Assembly: GCA_032690845.1 (NCBI GenBank)
Contig: CM064427.1
Location: forward strand, 16,317,501-16,381,500
Direction of reading: 5' to 3'
DNA: 64,000 nucleotides
Source: Eleusine coracana subsp. coracana
Taxonomy: Eukaryota; Streptophyta; Magnoliopsida; Poales; Poaceae
A program made the translations under genes and the position numbers. Positions 42,853-56,403 of the stretch are shown one piece after another. How positions within the stretch are numbered: position 1 is the stretch's first letter; each line of letters opens with the position of its first letter. The notes under the pieces were generated by a model. The model was given only the letters and a program-made list of their open reading frames with translations. It did not search any database and had not been told where the DNA came from.

Positions 42853-44513
42853 TGTTGACACTTGCTAACAATAACTAAGTTACATTAATATAATCATCTC
42901 CGATAATTGTGCCAGACATAATTATAAAAATGAACTTTAGTGTCATAATAGTAAAATCCACAAGCGCACGGATAATACTGTTGTAGCATTTCACTATTGG
43001 ATTGCTCCAATAGCTTGTCATTTATAGTTCTACCAAAGGAAGGATATAATATAAATATATGATTGTTAATAGTAACATAGTTATAAAGATTGGTATGAGT
43101 ATTTAGAGTTTATATAGGGGTAAGTATAATAATAGATAAGGGTTGTGTGACACATAGAGCAATTATTTCTAAAGATAAATAAAAGTCCTAAGTTTCTAGG
43201 GAGTTTTAGTTAGGAAAGCAAAGTCGTATCTCTAATGTTAGTCTACCTATATAGTCACATAGTCAAACAATTATATGCAAGGTTATACTAGTCATAGCCT
43301 AATGCATTCAACACTTTATGTACGGATTCATGCCCGGCATACACAAGGCATGCAACTCCGTCTTGGACACACATCATAACCGAACGTGGAGGAGTACAAT
43401 GGACAAATAGGACTGTCACCATCTACTATCTACCTCTACAAACCATGGATTACGAGGTGATCAATACTACCTAGTCGTCTAAGCACCGCGCTTACACATT
43501 TAAGTAGAATTCTAGCATTGATGAAAGACTAGAATCACCGATTGGATTAACAAATACTAAATCATACATAACTCTAACCCTACGGATACAAGTTATGAGC
43601 TAAGCAATTGCAACCCTAATTGGATATCAAACCCATGTTGAATCATAACAACTAGACTAAAATACAACTAGCATTATAACATTTAGACTATAGTCAAGGT
43701 ATATGCCAATAAGCTTGACAGTAAGGTAGCAAGTCTATATTATCATGAAAGCATAAAGTCCTATGACATGAATAAGATATATAACCAAACAAGGAACACA
43801 TATCATAAGCATAACTATATGGAAGAAATATATTAATTGAATAGAATAAAGTCATAATAAAATAGAATAAAGGTAAAGATACAAGAGCCATATCAATACT
43901 CCTATGACTTGGAGACTTGAGCAAGGCTCCTCCTACACTAAACTCCAGTAGGACTAGAAAACTACTAATGAAAGAGGGAAATGAATAACTCTTGAGTGTG
44001 TATATTGAAGTGAAGCTCTCCCCCTCTATTTATAATGTCCATAGGTCGGTACTGAAGATTAACCGCCACGGAACTTTAGGCCACCGATATTGCCAAAGGG
44101 CTAAGGAGGCGACACATGGAAGGGGAGGCCAAACCGCCTCAGGACCAGGTTAGCCGATCTCCCCCTTGATCGGCTGACCAGGGAGTAGGGCCTCCTATCC
44201 TGTGCTTTCTCGGGGTGACTGATAGGTGGGCCATCTTCTGAATTAAGTCGGTGTTCTCCGGAGGAATCCTGTGCAACCACGTATGCAATCCGAAGGAAGT
44301 CTAGTTGACACCTTTTCATTAGTTGGAACGGTGTTTCCTCGGATTATGCTCTATTTCTCCACTTATATTGTATCAAATCCCTGCATGCACATGGATCTCC
44401 AAGGACAAGTGGAATCTTAATATTTCTAACTAACATGCAAGTAAGAAATGCTAAGTCTTCCTACTTTTATAGGTATAGTGACAGTCGAAATTGGTATTTA
44501 ACGACGGTCAACA
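42853..44513 (-). repeat. R3 3' LTR
   Basis: This 1661-bp LTR is bounded by TGTTGACA and GGTCAACA. Minus-strand TATAAATA lies at about 44028-44035. A paired palindrome AGCCGATC...GATCGGCT lies at 44152-44175. R5 (59075) is its plus-strand relative: both begin TGTTGAC-CGTCGTTA. Confidence 0.8.
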
Positions 44514-45703
44514 AACCCGTGGCGTTGAACCTTTGCTCATCCCGAGTGAAGGCAAAACTAAGGTTTGTGTTGATCAGTAGTTGCTACAATGTCTTATTCT
44601 TGACATATACTCAAATGCACAGCTAAGACATTCTATAAAGGATTGAATAAGTTGGCACGAGTACTTCACCTTTTATTACCTGTGGGGCATTGTAGCTTCT
44701 CCAAATCATGGGTAGTTGGAAGACAGAACAGTTTGTAGGACTACCATTACATCTCCTCTTTTTGATCGACTTTACCTAGAGGTTAATTTTTTGTGATAAA
44801 TCTAAGTTTCTCAAATGATTCACTCAGACCACTCAAAGTGTATACATTCCTCACCAAGGCTTATGATACCTCAAAAATCCTACCTCTAAAGGCTGATATG
44901 TGGAGCTCTTGGTAACGATAAATGTGGCATACCTGTATTTCATATATCGCCGAGTCAAAAGAGTGGATCCATGGACAAAACATTTCCTACAAGAATGATC
45001 AAGATGTGCATGTGTGGTGGATCTGGTGGAGTGGAATGGAGACTCTTTTTATTTGTCTCTCCCTTTATTTGGCAGTTTTGGCTATCTTTCTTTCTTTTTT
45101 CTCTCAAGCTCTTCATGGAGCAAGAGTTTTTTTTTCTTTTCTCTCTTTGTTTTTAAAAAATAGCCATAACCTTGATTGCCTTGGGGAGAGATCAATAATG
45201 AAGACAAAGTCTTTATTTTATGGATAGATGGTGTGACATGGATGATTGCTGATTTCCAGTGTGAAAATTTAACGTGAAGTGTGCGGATTTGATCATGAAT
45301 GCAGAAAATATTTCTCACTAGGGTCACACAATTTTGACAAGGCTCAATGAAAATACAACTATCATATGTAGAAGGTTTTGCAATATAGCACAATATATGA
45401 CTGTGGTAGTAATTTATATCATTGAGGATCTTGTCTTTTTTATCAAATTATCTCCGGGTGTCAAGTTTCGTAAATTGAGCAAGGTCATAGCAGCCCTAAC
45501 TAACCATATCATATCTCCCAACAACCTAGAAGGATAATGCTTATGCTACCCACTAGTGTGTTTGAGGTGAAATTTAATCATGCCAACAAACCAAAACTAG
45601 ATAGAGTGCTAAGTTGTAAACTGGGAATATGAAAGGAATAAAAGATATAGCAACTATTCATCATCTCAACATAGGAAACCTTATGCCTTCATACCGTGCA
45701 TGA

Positions 45704-45751
<48 letters not shown>

Positions 45752-46207
45752 TTTTAGTTTCTCTATTTATCGTGCATGTGAAAGGGAAACAAATCTTTAT
45801 CATGTTTTTAGTTTATCATGCATGTGGTGATTGGAAAAGGGAAATGATACAAGTTATGTTCACATTAGTGGGAGGAAGTCCACCTAAGCTGGCTTGAGCT
45901 CACTCGAACGGCGGCGGCACCTGACTGAAGTAGCCTTGAGAATGAAAATAAGAGCTCATTTGGGTGTTAGCTCAAGAGACCTTATCCTCAATTCTCGAGA
46001 GCTGCCATTGAACATCATCCCTTCACTCATTCTCCTGCTCGATATGGGTGGATGGTGTGGTTCAACTGGTCGATCTGGAGGGACATGTTGTCCATTTGCC
46101 TGGTGAGGTCATGTGTGCCCCTCCTTGAACCGCTGCGGGAGTGATGTGTGCTAAACGGTGGTGGTAAGCCAGTCGAACTTGAGCTACTGTAGGTTCCCCC
46201 AGGCCAT
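44514..46207 (-). other. R3 3' non-coding region
   Basis: The polypurine position (44514-44530) is degraded: CCTTTGCTCATCCCGAGTGAAG beside it is the equivalent of the R1 sequence. No coding content was recognised. It includes a TTA microsatellite at 45703-45750. Confidence 0.55.
45703..45752. repeat. (TTA)n microsatellite
   Basis: About fifteen uninterrupted ATT/TTA units, likely length-variable. Confidence 0.9.
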
Positions 46208-47250
46208 TCACCGGTGTCCTAGTGCACTACCGCTTTCGTGAGGAATGGCGTAATCCCAAGGACCCGTGCTTGGCTCCTCCCTCGAGAAGGATGCCTCGAT
46301 GTTTCTCCGTGATTTGTTTCTGGTCATGGGACCAGAAACACTGTTCCTGCGAGCTGCAAAGCATGTCTCTAAAGGAATGGTTAGTTCATCACAGTTATAG
46401 AAATGAAAATCCAGGTTAGGTAACTGGATTTCATTTGCATAACCAGGAAAAAATAAACCAAAGAGCAATTGGGTCCTTGTTTTAGAGAATGTCCTGATCT
46501 AAAGAATTGTTCGCGTAGGACAGCCCGTTCAAAAATTAAATCATTGATATGAGCATTTTCAAGTAAACCATAGTTGTGCACAAGGCAATTGATCAGGGAC
46601 GTGAATTCAAAATCTCCTACTTGTTTGATAACTTTGACCCATTGCTTAACCATGGCTATGACAGGTGAGACTTTGATTTTATTAACCATGTAGTAAAGAA
46701 CAAACATTTCATCCTCACACACAGTTCTAACATCCTTTCTAGGGAACAAAGTCATTGCAAGCCATTTATGCATAAAATGCAAGGTAGGATTATGGATATC
46801 CATATTTCTAGGCGGCAGAGCGAGGGTATGCCCTGTTATTTCTTCCCAAAAATTTCCTTTGTCAAAACCGAAATTTTTGGAATGAAAAATCTAAAACAGC
46901 AGTAGGAGAAAAACCTAGCAAATCACTGAATTGCCTCCAAGTGAGTGAGATTTCCATTCCATTGAATTGGAACGAAATCCTCTCACTATCCCCATGAAGG
47001 GTGCAAAGGAACTGAATGGTAAGAAAACGGGAGCAAGGTTCATCTACCAGAACAAAACCATCCCATCCTATAGCATGAAAGATAGAAGCAAATTTAGTGT
47101 CCATACCTATCTTGGAAAGAAAGTCCGGATCATACGTTCACGTAGGAACGTAAGACCGCCCGGTGATCATCCAATGGATGTCACATTCTATCTTTCCAAC
47201 CAAGTCGAGGTTGCGGTCGGAGTTGAGTCGGAGTTGAACACTGCTAAAAT
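46208..47250 (-). pseudogene. R3 extra ORF, Athila ORF-like
   Basis: The minus-strand frames give FASIFHAIGWDGFVLVDEP, FLCTLHGDSERISFQFNG, SLTWRQFSDLLGFSP, then HNPTLHFMHKWLAMTLF and NKIKVSPVIAMVKQW. These correspond in order to NLGWVDFHLL, VTMEAAAQAFGF and PIIQVFHRWLAM in the R1 ORF. At least one frameshift (near 46860) and a stop (near 47140) are present. The protein has no known activity. Confidence 0.68.
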
Positions 47251-48133
47251 TCGGCAGTGGTTTCGGCTCTGCTTTCGTTGGTTCCTCAACCGGTGTCTTC
47301 TTGTGGCTCTTCCTCAAGACGTTGACGACAGGAGCGAGTACTATACACCATTAAAGGTGTAGGATTACTCGGGCTTCCTGTCACCTTGTTCTTCATTTTT
47401 CTTAAGGCTCGCTTCATCTTATTTATTGCTGCACACTTGAACAAGCCAACACAAGAGCAACTCAAACGGGGTTTAAGGTTAGAAAAACACCAAACGAAAA
47501 CTCCGTTGGAAAGTCTTGTAATTGTGAAACCAACTCGTAAATGCAAATGTGAGGCAAAGCAAATATTTTTGGAAGAATTTTCATAGTGTTGATCAATGTA
47601 AGAGCATGGAGAAAATAGAACAAGTAGCTAGAGCAAAGTGGAGAGGTGAAAAATGTGAATGGAGTGAAGAACTCCCTCTCCCGGCCATTGCCTTAAATAG
47701 CAGAGAAGAGCAATGGTCAATTTGAAAAATGGTCGTTGCCAGCTAGCAGTTGGGGCAAGTGGGGTCAGAGAGCCATTGCTCTCTGGTCGGCCGACCAAGG
47801 GGTGTGGTCGCCCGACCAGAGGCTGGCCCCTCTAGTCCACAGCTCTGGCTAGTGGGCCCTGCTGATGGTGGCCCAAAAGAAATAAAATATGTTTCAAAGA
47901 AAAACATTTTCAAATTTTCTGCAAATTCAAAATATCAAAAAGATAAACTCCAAAAAATTCTATTTTTTTGAAATTGGGTTGGAATAAATTCCAGCATCCA
48001 GTGAAAAATTTAAATATGAAAATTGAAATCAAAAAGTTTTTGAAAAGGGAAATATGGATAAATACCATTTAACCTATAGGTGAGGGTTCACCAATTTTGA
48101 GTCCGGCGGATGGGACTTTCTCTCCTTCATCGT
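47251..48133 (-). other. R3 spacer between protease and extra ORF
   Basis: No conserved coding sequence. It contains a paired palindrome GGTCGGCCGACC...GGTCGCCCGACC (47784-47819) in a context like that of the LTR copy. Confidence 0.5.
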
Positions 48134-49015
48134 CTAGCTTGCTGTCGGCGCATCCTTGTCCGGAGATGAGGACGTGGATGTCTTCTTTGGCTGCCACACC
48201 TTTTTCTCCTTCTTGGGCGGTATGGATGAAGGATTCTTCTTCACCGGCTGCTTCTTTGTCCAGAGTTCAAGTGTGCTTGTCGCCTTCTTTTTCTGAGCGA
48301 CAAGAGTGGGATTCTCTTGTGTCCAAAAGTCTAGCATAATATCCTCTTGGCTATCCCTTCTTGGCTCCACCTCTAGTTCTTTAATGTCCTGTAGGTTTGG
48401 CCAGCTTTTGACTCCACCCATAAGGCAGGGCTGAAACTCAAACTCTTCTTCCTTGCCATTGAGGTCGAGATGGATTACTTCATCCCCGACATTAATTTGT
48501 GCAAATATGGTGCTTAAGAATGGCTTCCCAAGGATGAGAGGTGTGCTCTCATCGGCCTTTATGTCGAGCACCACAAAATCCACAAGGACGAAGCATCCGC
48601 GGATCTCAACCAAAACTTCCTCGACAATCCCTGTGCGGCACCGCATTATCGAGTCGACAAGTTGAATCTGCATTTGAGTTGGGACTAGGTTAGTGAGGTT
48701 TAGCGTGTTGAAGATAGCTCTTGGCATGATGCTGACACTGGCTCCAAGGTCGCATAATGCTTGCTCGAAGAATTCTGTCCCAATTGAACCTGAGATTATC
48801 GGGCTCCCTGGATCATCTTGAATCACTGGTATGATGTTCAACTCATCCTCTTCATCATCTCCTGCATGGTTAGTATACGGCGAGTTGCGAGTAGGATTAC
48901 TCACAGGCATCACCGCATTCACATTCTTTATGGTAGATTCGGGTTGCCCTGAAATTTTTCCATAGTCCAGAACAGACAAAGCAGCGGCTATTTGAGCTAG
49001 CTGAGTTTCAAACAT
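48134..49015 (-). CDS. R3 protease region
   Basis: This is an open frame of 293 codons. The retropepsin block CDLGASVSIMPRAIF lies at about residues 88-102, followed by LVDFVVLDIKADESTPLILGKPFL. A Lys/Pro-rich tail (KKNPSSIPPKKEKKVWQPKK) ends at 48134. It is closely similar to the R1 protease and intact over this stretch. Upstream on the minus strand the gag zinc-knuckle region lies at 49406-49020. Confidence 0.83.
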   Translation of the reverse strand: MFETQLAQIAAALSVLDYGKISGQPESTIKNVNAVMPVSNPTRNSPYTNHAGDDEEDELNIIPVIQDDPGSPIISGSIGTEFFEQALCDLGASVSIMPRAIFNTLNLTNLVPTQMQIQLVDSIMRCRTGIVEEVLVEIRGCFVLVDFVVLDIKADESTPLILGKPFLSTIFAQINVGDEVIHLDLNGKEEEFEFQPCLMGGVKSWPNLQDIKELEVEPRRDSQEDIMLDFWTQENPTLVAQKKKATSTLELWTKKQPVKKNPSSIPPKKEKKVWQPKKTSTSSSPDKDAPTAS

Positions 49016-49019
49016 TTTA

Positions 49020-49406
49020 TTAAAGCTTAGCTGGCTCTTATAAGAAGAAGAAAGGCCTAATGCTTTCTAAGTTCTTGTCAGTGGAGGAAAATGTTTTATT
49101 ATAGTTTTGATTGATTTTAGTTTGGCCCAAGACAAGACCTTTCAAGGAAGGTTGGTTAGGATTGAAAAAATTATACCATAGTTACCTCCTTGGTAGGGGC
49201 ATCGTTGCCACCCCTGACCTCCTTCAGGGCGATACCCATTGTTGATGAACATAGTCTCTTCACGAGACTCCAGGAAATCATTGCCTAAGTATCCCATGTT
49301 GCCATAGACCTCGCACATCACGCAGTGGTCTAGAGCTTGTACTATGCCCTTTAGGCTGGGGCATCGTGGATGTCAAGCCGCTTCAAGATAAGGTCCACTT
49401 GAGCGG
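49020..49406 (-). pseudogene. R3 gag 3' part with degenerate zinc knuckle
   Basis: The minus strand gives VDLILKRLDIHDAP, then CEVYGNMGYLGNDFLES, where an Athila-type gag has a CxxCGxxGHxxxxC knuckle. Two of the cysteines and the His are lost. EGGQGWQ and YQGGNYG follow. The reading continues that of 58542-59060 across R4. Confidence 0.75.
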
Positions 49407-50620
49407 AAGTGTTGGTTATTTTAATGACAGCAGAATAAATCCGCAAGCGTACGAATACTGAAGTAGCTTTCACCCAGGAGTATTCTAAGGTATCAAATCC
49501 ACAGGGAATGTGTGTGCCTAATCTTCTGCTCTAGTTTGACCAAGGACACCAAGATAATTGTGGCTTTGGGTAGAGAGGATTCCTAATGGTTATAAGGTCC
49601 TAACCAAGGTAAGAGTACTACTAAGTTGCTTGCATTGGGCATCCGATTTTCCCCTGCATCCACAGTGTGATTCTAGCCAAGAGCCTACTGCAGACTCGAA
49701 TGTGGAGGATTTCAATGGACAGATAGGGCTGTCACCACCTACTTCCTACCTTTAGCAATCCGTGGACTACGCGATAAACAAAGGTAACCTACGGCCTAGA
49801 CACCACGTCTATGCTTTCAATTACTCCCTTAATCTTTAGCTACAATGATATAAGACTAAGGTCTCAAATTAAATAGAGCACTGAGCGCGCAAAGCAACTA
49901 AGTATAAAACTTACTTAAAAAGGAATCTTAAATACCAAGAAAGAAATCACGAAGACTTACTAAATATGGCAAGCATCCGTCGAGGTACAAGCATGGAGAA
50001 GACGTGGACAGACCCACTCGTCCTCCGGACTTCCCCTCACTCTCTCCCTATTTTCTAAATGCTTTGGCAGCGTTGAGCCTTATGAAAATGAAGCACTAAA
50101 CTCTACCTTGAAGTGTTGAGAGTGAGGCATTTCCCTTCCTTTTATAGCACCCAAAAGTGGTTCCTGGAGTCGGTAACTTCTTCCAAATGCGCACAACCGA
50201 CCTTGGGGAGGCACCACGAGGCGACACATGGAGGCAATGCACCAGGGGGGACCCACCTATTCGGCCGAACAGAGGTGTTGGCCGAATAGGGGTTGTGGGC
50301 CCAGGTGTCTCCCCTGTTCTGGGTCCCTGATGGGTGGCCCCTAGTCCCTCCTAACACTGTAAGGTGGTGGGTTACATCAGTTTTCTCCCGAAAGTGGGCT
50401 AGTGGATCCTTGTGCTTGGCTCTGATTGCCCAGAAGTGTGCTTTCTCTCTTAATGACGTGGATTTTTCTTTAATAACTTGGAATAATCACCTGCAGCAGA
50501 TATTTACCAACACTTGTGGAAATTGTTAGTAATAAATTCCTACCACTAAGTTGGTTCTTCATTTTATTTCTTTTTTGTAGGTAATTGATAGTCTAAAATA
50601 GACATTTAGTGTCTGTCAAT
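49407..50620 (-). repeat. R4 3' LTR
   Basis: This LTR of about 1214 bp starts (A)AGTGTTGGTTATT and ends GTCTGTCAAT. Its last 230 bp (50390-50620) match 58318-58541. A paired palindrome ATTCGGCCGAAC...TTGGCCGAAT lies at 50259-50288. TTTTATAG near 50137 may be the TATA region on the minus strand. Confidence 0.75.
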
Positions 50621-51723
50621 AAACTCCCCCACACTTAGCCTTTGCTCGTCCTCGAGTAAAGGAAAAGGACTAAGATGGATCATAATTCCCAAAAAGGTAT
50701 GATGCTAGCATGCAAATTATTCCAAACCATACCTGTACCAATGGACTTTTAAGTGTCACCATGTCACCTTGGGCGGTTGAAGAATGGAATGGTATAGATT
50801 CTGGTCATCTTTGCTCGTTGTGCTAAGTAACTTGGGTTTTTGAAGAATTTTTCTAATATAAAACAAAGCTATACTCCTCAATTGATTCTCTCAAGTCACT
50901 AATATATGTGTGTGGATCCTCACCGAGGCTTTTGATGTTGCCTCTTTTTGTCCCTACTTCTAAAGATAGGCTTATGTGGAGCTCCGGGTAGGGAATAAAA
51001 AGAAGGCATACCTATGCTTCATATATTACCATGTCAAAAACTGGATCCAAGGAGAAAACAAGTCATGAATCATCAATCAAGAATGTGCACATATATTGAT
51101 GGAATGGATAGGATGGTAGATAATGGGTACACCTTTGGATATCCTCCCTCTCTCCTATTTGACAACATGGGCTATCTCTCTTTTTTTTCTTTTTTTTGAA
51201 TACTTGACAGCCCATGTCTCTTTTTGCAAGGATAATTGGAGAAGGAGTTTCCTAAAGTAGTGGAGCACTTGATTTTGTGGTTGGTTGACGGATATGCGTG
51301 ATGCTATCTTTCGGAGTGAAAGAGTAGCATATGGAAGGAGATGGATGATGGAGGTGGATGAATACTCCTTTATGTGTAGATTCTCTCTTTCCTTGAAATG
51401 ATATTGGGCATGACTATTTCTTCTTTCTTTTTGTTTTTTTATGCTCAAGGATTGAAAGCATTTTTTTTATATCCATGCCTCCTATGTGAACAATCGAGAG
51501 AGAGTCAAAATAGTATAATCATGGAGTATTTCTTTTTGGTGGATGGATGGATGGATGATAATGATGGTTGTGCTATCTTCCAATGTAGAAGATTAACATA
51601 TCTAGGGAATGTGCACATGAACTTGATCAACAATATATAACAAGCATCTCACTAGGGTCACAACAATTTGATAAAGTTCAATAAAGGCACAAGTAGCATA
51701 TGCATAATCTTTATCAAATAAAA
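50621..51723 (-). other. R4 3' internal region
   Basis: A polypurine tract GTGTGGGGGAGTTT (minus) lies at 50621-50634, followed by CTTTACTCGAGGACGAG-like sequence as in R1. The rest is AT-rich and non-coding, up to S2. Confidence 0.6.
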
Positions 51724-51728
51724 CTATC

Positions 51729-54700
51729 TGTGACACCCTGAAGTGATGAACTTCCAAAAGCCAATGCCTTAGCATCTTTCAACACAAGCATGAGCATGTA
51801 GAACCAAAAATTTGAACTGGAAATTGAGCCAAATTCAAATCAAATTCGAGTAAGTTTGAATGTTTTTTGAACTACAATTCTAAATTGTTCCACATGGCCC
51901 ACACCCAAAAAAGTATATGTCATAGAGGGGAACAAATTAGATTTTTGAGAAATTTCTCAGAATTTTATCCCTTAATTTAGGGGCCCAAATAAATGCCAAA
52001 AAGGTCCAAAACTACCCCTCTTTGAAAATTTCTCATTCAAATTTAATTAACAACCATTGAGTACTACCATTTTTTGTAAAATAGAGTACATCACGGTGAA
52101 TACGCACACATTTTTAGATTTTCTATGGGATTCATATTTTTAAATCTCTGAAATTATTAAGCCAGTGCTGTTTCAAAAACCAACGAAAAAGAAAAGGGGA
52201 ACGGGTCCCACGCGTCAGCCACCACCCTCTCTTCCTCCTCCCGCGCGGGCCCGGGCGCCCGGCGCCTCGCCACCGCATGGCAGCCGTACGCCAGCGGTCG
52301 GCCTCACCCAGTCGGCCCGATCGCCCCGCCGCCCGAGGTCGCACCCTCATTTCGATTCTCTCCCACCCATTTCGGTTCCCACGCCTCCTCTTTCTCCCCA
52401 CCCAAAGCAAGCCGTCACCGCCCCCATTTCCGCCGGCCGGAGCTCACCGCGCCACTGCTCTGAGCCGCCTCGGCACAGATCTACCAACTCTTCGGAAGTG
52501 CCTTGGACTCCTCCCCCGATTCCACCCCTCGCCGGCCACCGTGACGTCTCCATTTGCCCACAAGAAATCGAGGCCCGGTGACCCCTTCTCCACCTCCGCC
52601 GCCAGCCGCCAGCCGCTTCGATGAGCTCCATCTCCCACCAACCCCGCTTCCGAGTTCCTCTTCTCGCTTGCTTCTCGGTGGTGTGGCTCCCGTCGCGCGC
52701 GGTCGCTATGGACCCCGCTCCGATGGCGGCGCCGCCCGGCTCCGGTTGGCGTCGGCGGTGCCCCATCGCGGGCCACATGGCCCCGGATCCGGTGCGGCTA
52801 CGCCCGGATCTAGCCCTTTCACGCCGCGGCCCTCGTGTGGCCCGGATCTGATTGGCCGGGGCAATTTATGTTTTTCCTTTTTGTTTATTAATCCTAGAAA
52901 TTACTAGTAAACTTGTAAAATGCATAACTAATTCACTACTTGGGATTTTTGAGCAAACTAAATTTATCTGAATTCCTCTAGACACATGCTACTGTAGAAA
53001 AATGCTAAACCATGTTGTATGTTAATATAATTTTCAGGATAAAAATAAATGAGAAAAACATTTATAAATTCATAACTAGTTGTGGGAAGCTGATAAAATC
53101 TTAAAACTTGGCCACCAATTATGTTGTTCAGTTTCTAGTCTCCCTGGAAAATGTCTTGGGGTGAGTCTCTATAATTTAGCCATAATTGAAATTTATACCA
53201 TTTTCCTTATTTGAATTATTTAAAATTATTGGCTCATTGCATGTCTATGAAACTTGGGTCATAATTCACCCTTGGCATGACCTAGTTACAGTAAATCCTC
53301 CATGTGCATTTGGGTTCCAGAACAATGCTAAAATAATTAATTATCTTGTAGCTCTATTAATTCACTGGGCGCTATAAATTCATTCCGATATCTTGGGTTG
53401 ACTGTTATGTCTTTCATGTCAAACATCATATAAGCTGTAGGTAACACCTTGACCAGCACACCTTAGTAATATAAACATTGCACCTTTGTTCGGTTATCGT
53501 GACCCCCATACTGTTATACAACATCATCGCGATAATATACTGGAGTCCATGAAGGAAATACACTAAACGCACTCACCCTATGCCTCTACTATATATGTTA
53601 TATTTACTGCACTAATCAATACACCCCGCTCACTTCTACATCAACGTATTTATTGAGGAAGTGCCATGAATCTTCTCTCATGCATCGCATCATTTGCACG
53701 ATATAGATCACGCAGTGAACCATGTGGAGGCGGGACCGGAGCAGGAGCCCGAAGGACTCAGTGGTATCGCAACTGACCAGGAGCAGAACCCAGGCAAGCC
53801 CCAGTGCATCCCACCCATTTTTAATTTTTACTCTATCACTAGATAGGAATGTAGGCTTGATTGTGCATTAAGTGATAGGAGTTGGTTGAAACCCTAGCGT
53901 TGTAGTAGGACCCTTCTCCCTGATATTTAGCCTCAGGACTGTAGTCGCTCTGCTTAATGTAGGACGACCATTCACCGAGTGGTATGGAGACCACTCGTAG
54001 ACAGGAATGTTATCACTGGGGGGATGATGTCGAATGTAGAAAAGTGTGGATGGAATCACCATGAAGACAGGACGGGCAACTAGGTGGAAAGGGAAGGACA
54101 GTTTGTCTTCAAGGATGTAGCCCCGTCCGAGTCACCTAAGGCTACGCCTCGTGCCCGGCCCATGGGATCGAGTTTGAACGTACTGTTTGCATGCTGGAGT
54201 TATGGGCCTAGTAAACCGACATAGCTATGACTACTGCCTGGTCGGAAGATAGCCTTCTCCCTTCTTTGGTGGAACTGGGGCTGAGAGGAGGGAGCAATCC
54301 ACCCACTGATGGTGGCACGGGGCGCATCGTGTTGGGGGACCCTTCTTGGGGGAGTCTAGACCCGGAAGACCCTGCGTTACCGTAAGTGAAAGGTTGCTCG
54401 ATGCGGCTTCCAGGAAGCGCGTATGGGTCGTGCAAGCAGGTTTCTCCTGCAGGATGTAGATCGATTCGAGTCACTGCCCCTCACAGTAACGAGTACGACT
54501 TGATCGCTGCTCCGGAACAGTGTCGAAAGCCATTAAGATGATGAGTGGGTTTACTACTACTGCTTGAAATTATTAAGATTGTTTGGCAACCTTGATTGTT
54601 ATAGCTCTGGTGCAAACTAAATTTATTATTCCGCATGACAACTCAACTTGCTGCCAAAACTTAAAAAAGAAGGATCCACTCTCAGGCTGGCTTTCTAGCA

Positions 54701-55258
54701 ACATAAACCCTGTCCCTAACCTTTGCATCTCTAGGTGTCGGCTGTAGTTGGCCATTTTGTCGGGTCAGTCTTGCTGAGTAAACTAGTTACTCATAGCGTA
54801 GCTCTATGTGGTTTCAGATGACCAGGGTGGAGACTGCCACTGCAGTGGGAGATTCCACTGAGAAGGCCAGCGCCCTGACTGCTAGAACATCAAGTGGGAG
54901 CTGTGCACAAATGAAGACAAGGAGTAGTCCCTTGATTGCCGGTACGGTGTTTGGGCAAAACACCTATCATGGCCGGATTGTTCAATGTATGTCGCCGTGA
55001 GAGGGCGATTGTATCTTATCTATCCGTCGAGCTATTTGAATCACTGTTGAACTCATTTCGCTTCCGCACTTTATTTTATTAAAACTCTGGTTTGTAATAT
55101 AAATTCGGATTTATGTAAAAACTCTGTACTCTACCTATGTTCTTGTTGCGACTATATTTTTCTGTCATGTGTTATACTATTGGGCGTCACAGCGCGTGTT
55201 GCCACCCGAGAAAGATCCTGGAACGGAGCCGTCTCCGTGGTAAGGCAGTTCTGTGACA
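51729..55258 (+). mobile_element. S2: solo LTR, same family as S1
   Basis: This 3530-bp insertion runs from TGTGACACCC to TTCTGTGACA, with a perfect duplication CTATC (51724-51728 and 55259-55263). It aligns with S1 in order: a GC-rich island (52200-52860), an AT-rich part, a cluster near 53690-54500 (GTAGCCCCGTCCGAGTC, GATCGCTGCTCCGGAACAG), and the end (CACCCGAGAAAGATCCTGG). It contains no internal retrotransposon genes. Confidence 0.85.
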
Positions 55259-55263
55259 CTATC

Positions 55264-56400
55264 ATATGGCTCTGGTGGGATACTTCTAATCATTGAGGAG
55301 TAAGCTTTTAGATTTTTAATTTTCAAAAAGAATTTCCAAGTACTTTATGCATAAGTGAGCAAGAATTACTTCATCAAACCATATCTCACTAGTCAACAAC
55401 CTAGGTACCATGTGGTCCCTATGAATATCGTCCACTAGTATTGGCATAAGAGCAAGGAATAAAGAGCATGCAAGCCAACCATGAAAAGCTGTGAATAATT
55501 GGGAGGTCATCAAGGTTGATCTTAATTTTCTAGTTTAGATTTTATCAATTTGTACTAGGAAAATTAAATTAATGCACAAAACAAGGAGATAGAGGGATAA
55601 GATGCGCAAACCGTCGCACTAGTAGATGATGCCGAGTAGGGCCAAGTGGGTCCTGTCGACCCATAGGGTTCGACTGAATCATCCTGGCGTCTAGCTTGCT
55701 CACCGTATGGCATGGTGCTCTGTGCGGTGTTGTTCATTATGTGTCGGACGATGAGGTCCTTTGTTACGCGTCGAGAATCCTGAGGATCTCTCCCACACTT
55801 GTTCGCTTACCTGCACTTTTATTTGACATAAGAAAAACAAACAAAAGGGTTAAAAGAAAAACAGACTCTACTGACTTTATGGGCCTCGTAGAGTCACAAT
55901 TAAATTATTAAGTTATTTATTTTATTTATCTTTTTTTAAGGCGCACTACATAATTGAATTGAAAGGAAATGAACTAAAGCACCATTCTTTTTTCTTTTTT
56001 TAGCAGGGCATGAATGCAGGAACTAACAACTCTAAACCAAGAGGCAAGTTGGCATGAATGGAACTCAAAGCGTGATACTTACAAAACTCCTCGATACTCT
56101 GATTTTTGTATCACACAGACATAATAAACCAAGTGTGTAGTGTTGCAACCTTCTCGTAGTATGTTCCATCGCCAAAAGTACCAAGGTGTCAAGTTGATGC
56201 AGCTCCCATGTTCTCAGGCATAGTGTGTCCATCATTCTTTTCAATCCTCACCTAAAAGGGTTAGTGACCAAAAAATACCCGAAGGCAAATATATCCAAAA
56301 AACATGTGCTTGGAATTATTCAATAAAGGAAACAAGGAAATGATAATCCGGGCCATCTCCTCACAGTGCTTTGTTTATAGTCACAAGCTTGACTATAGGG
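55264..56400 (-). other. R4 internal region right of S2
   Basis: Minus-strand reading FHGWLACSLFLALM near 55470 faintly recalls the HRWLAM/HKWLAM block of the Athila-type ORFs. Otherwise no coding content was recognised. Confidence 0.4.
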
Positions 56401-56403
56401 ACT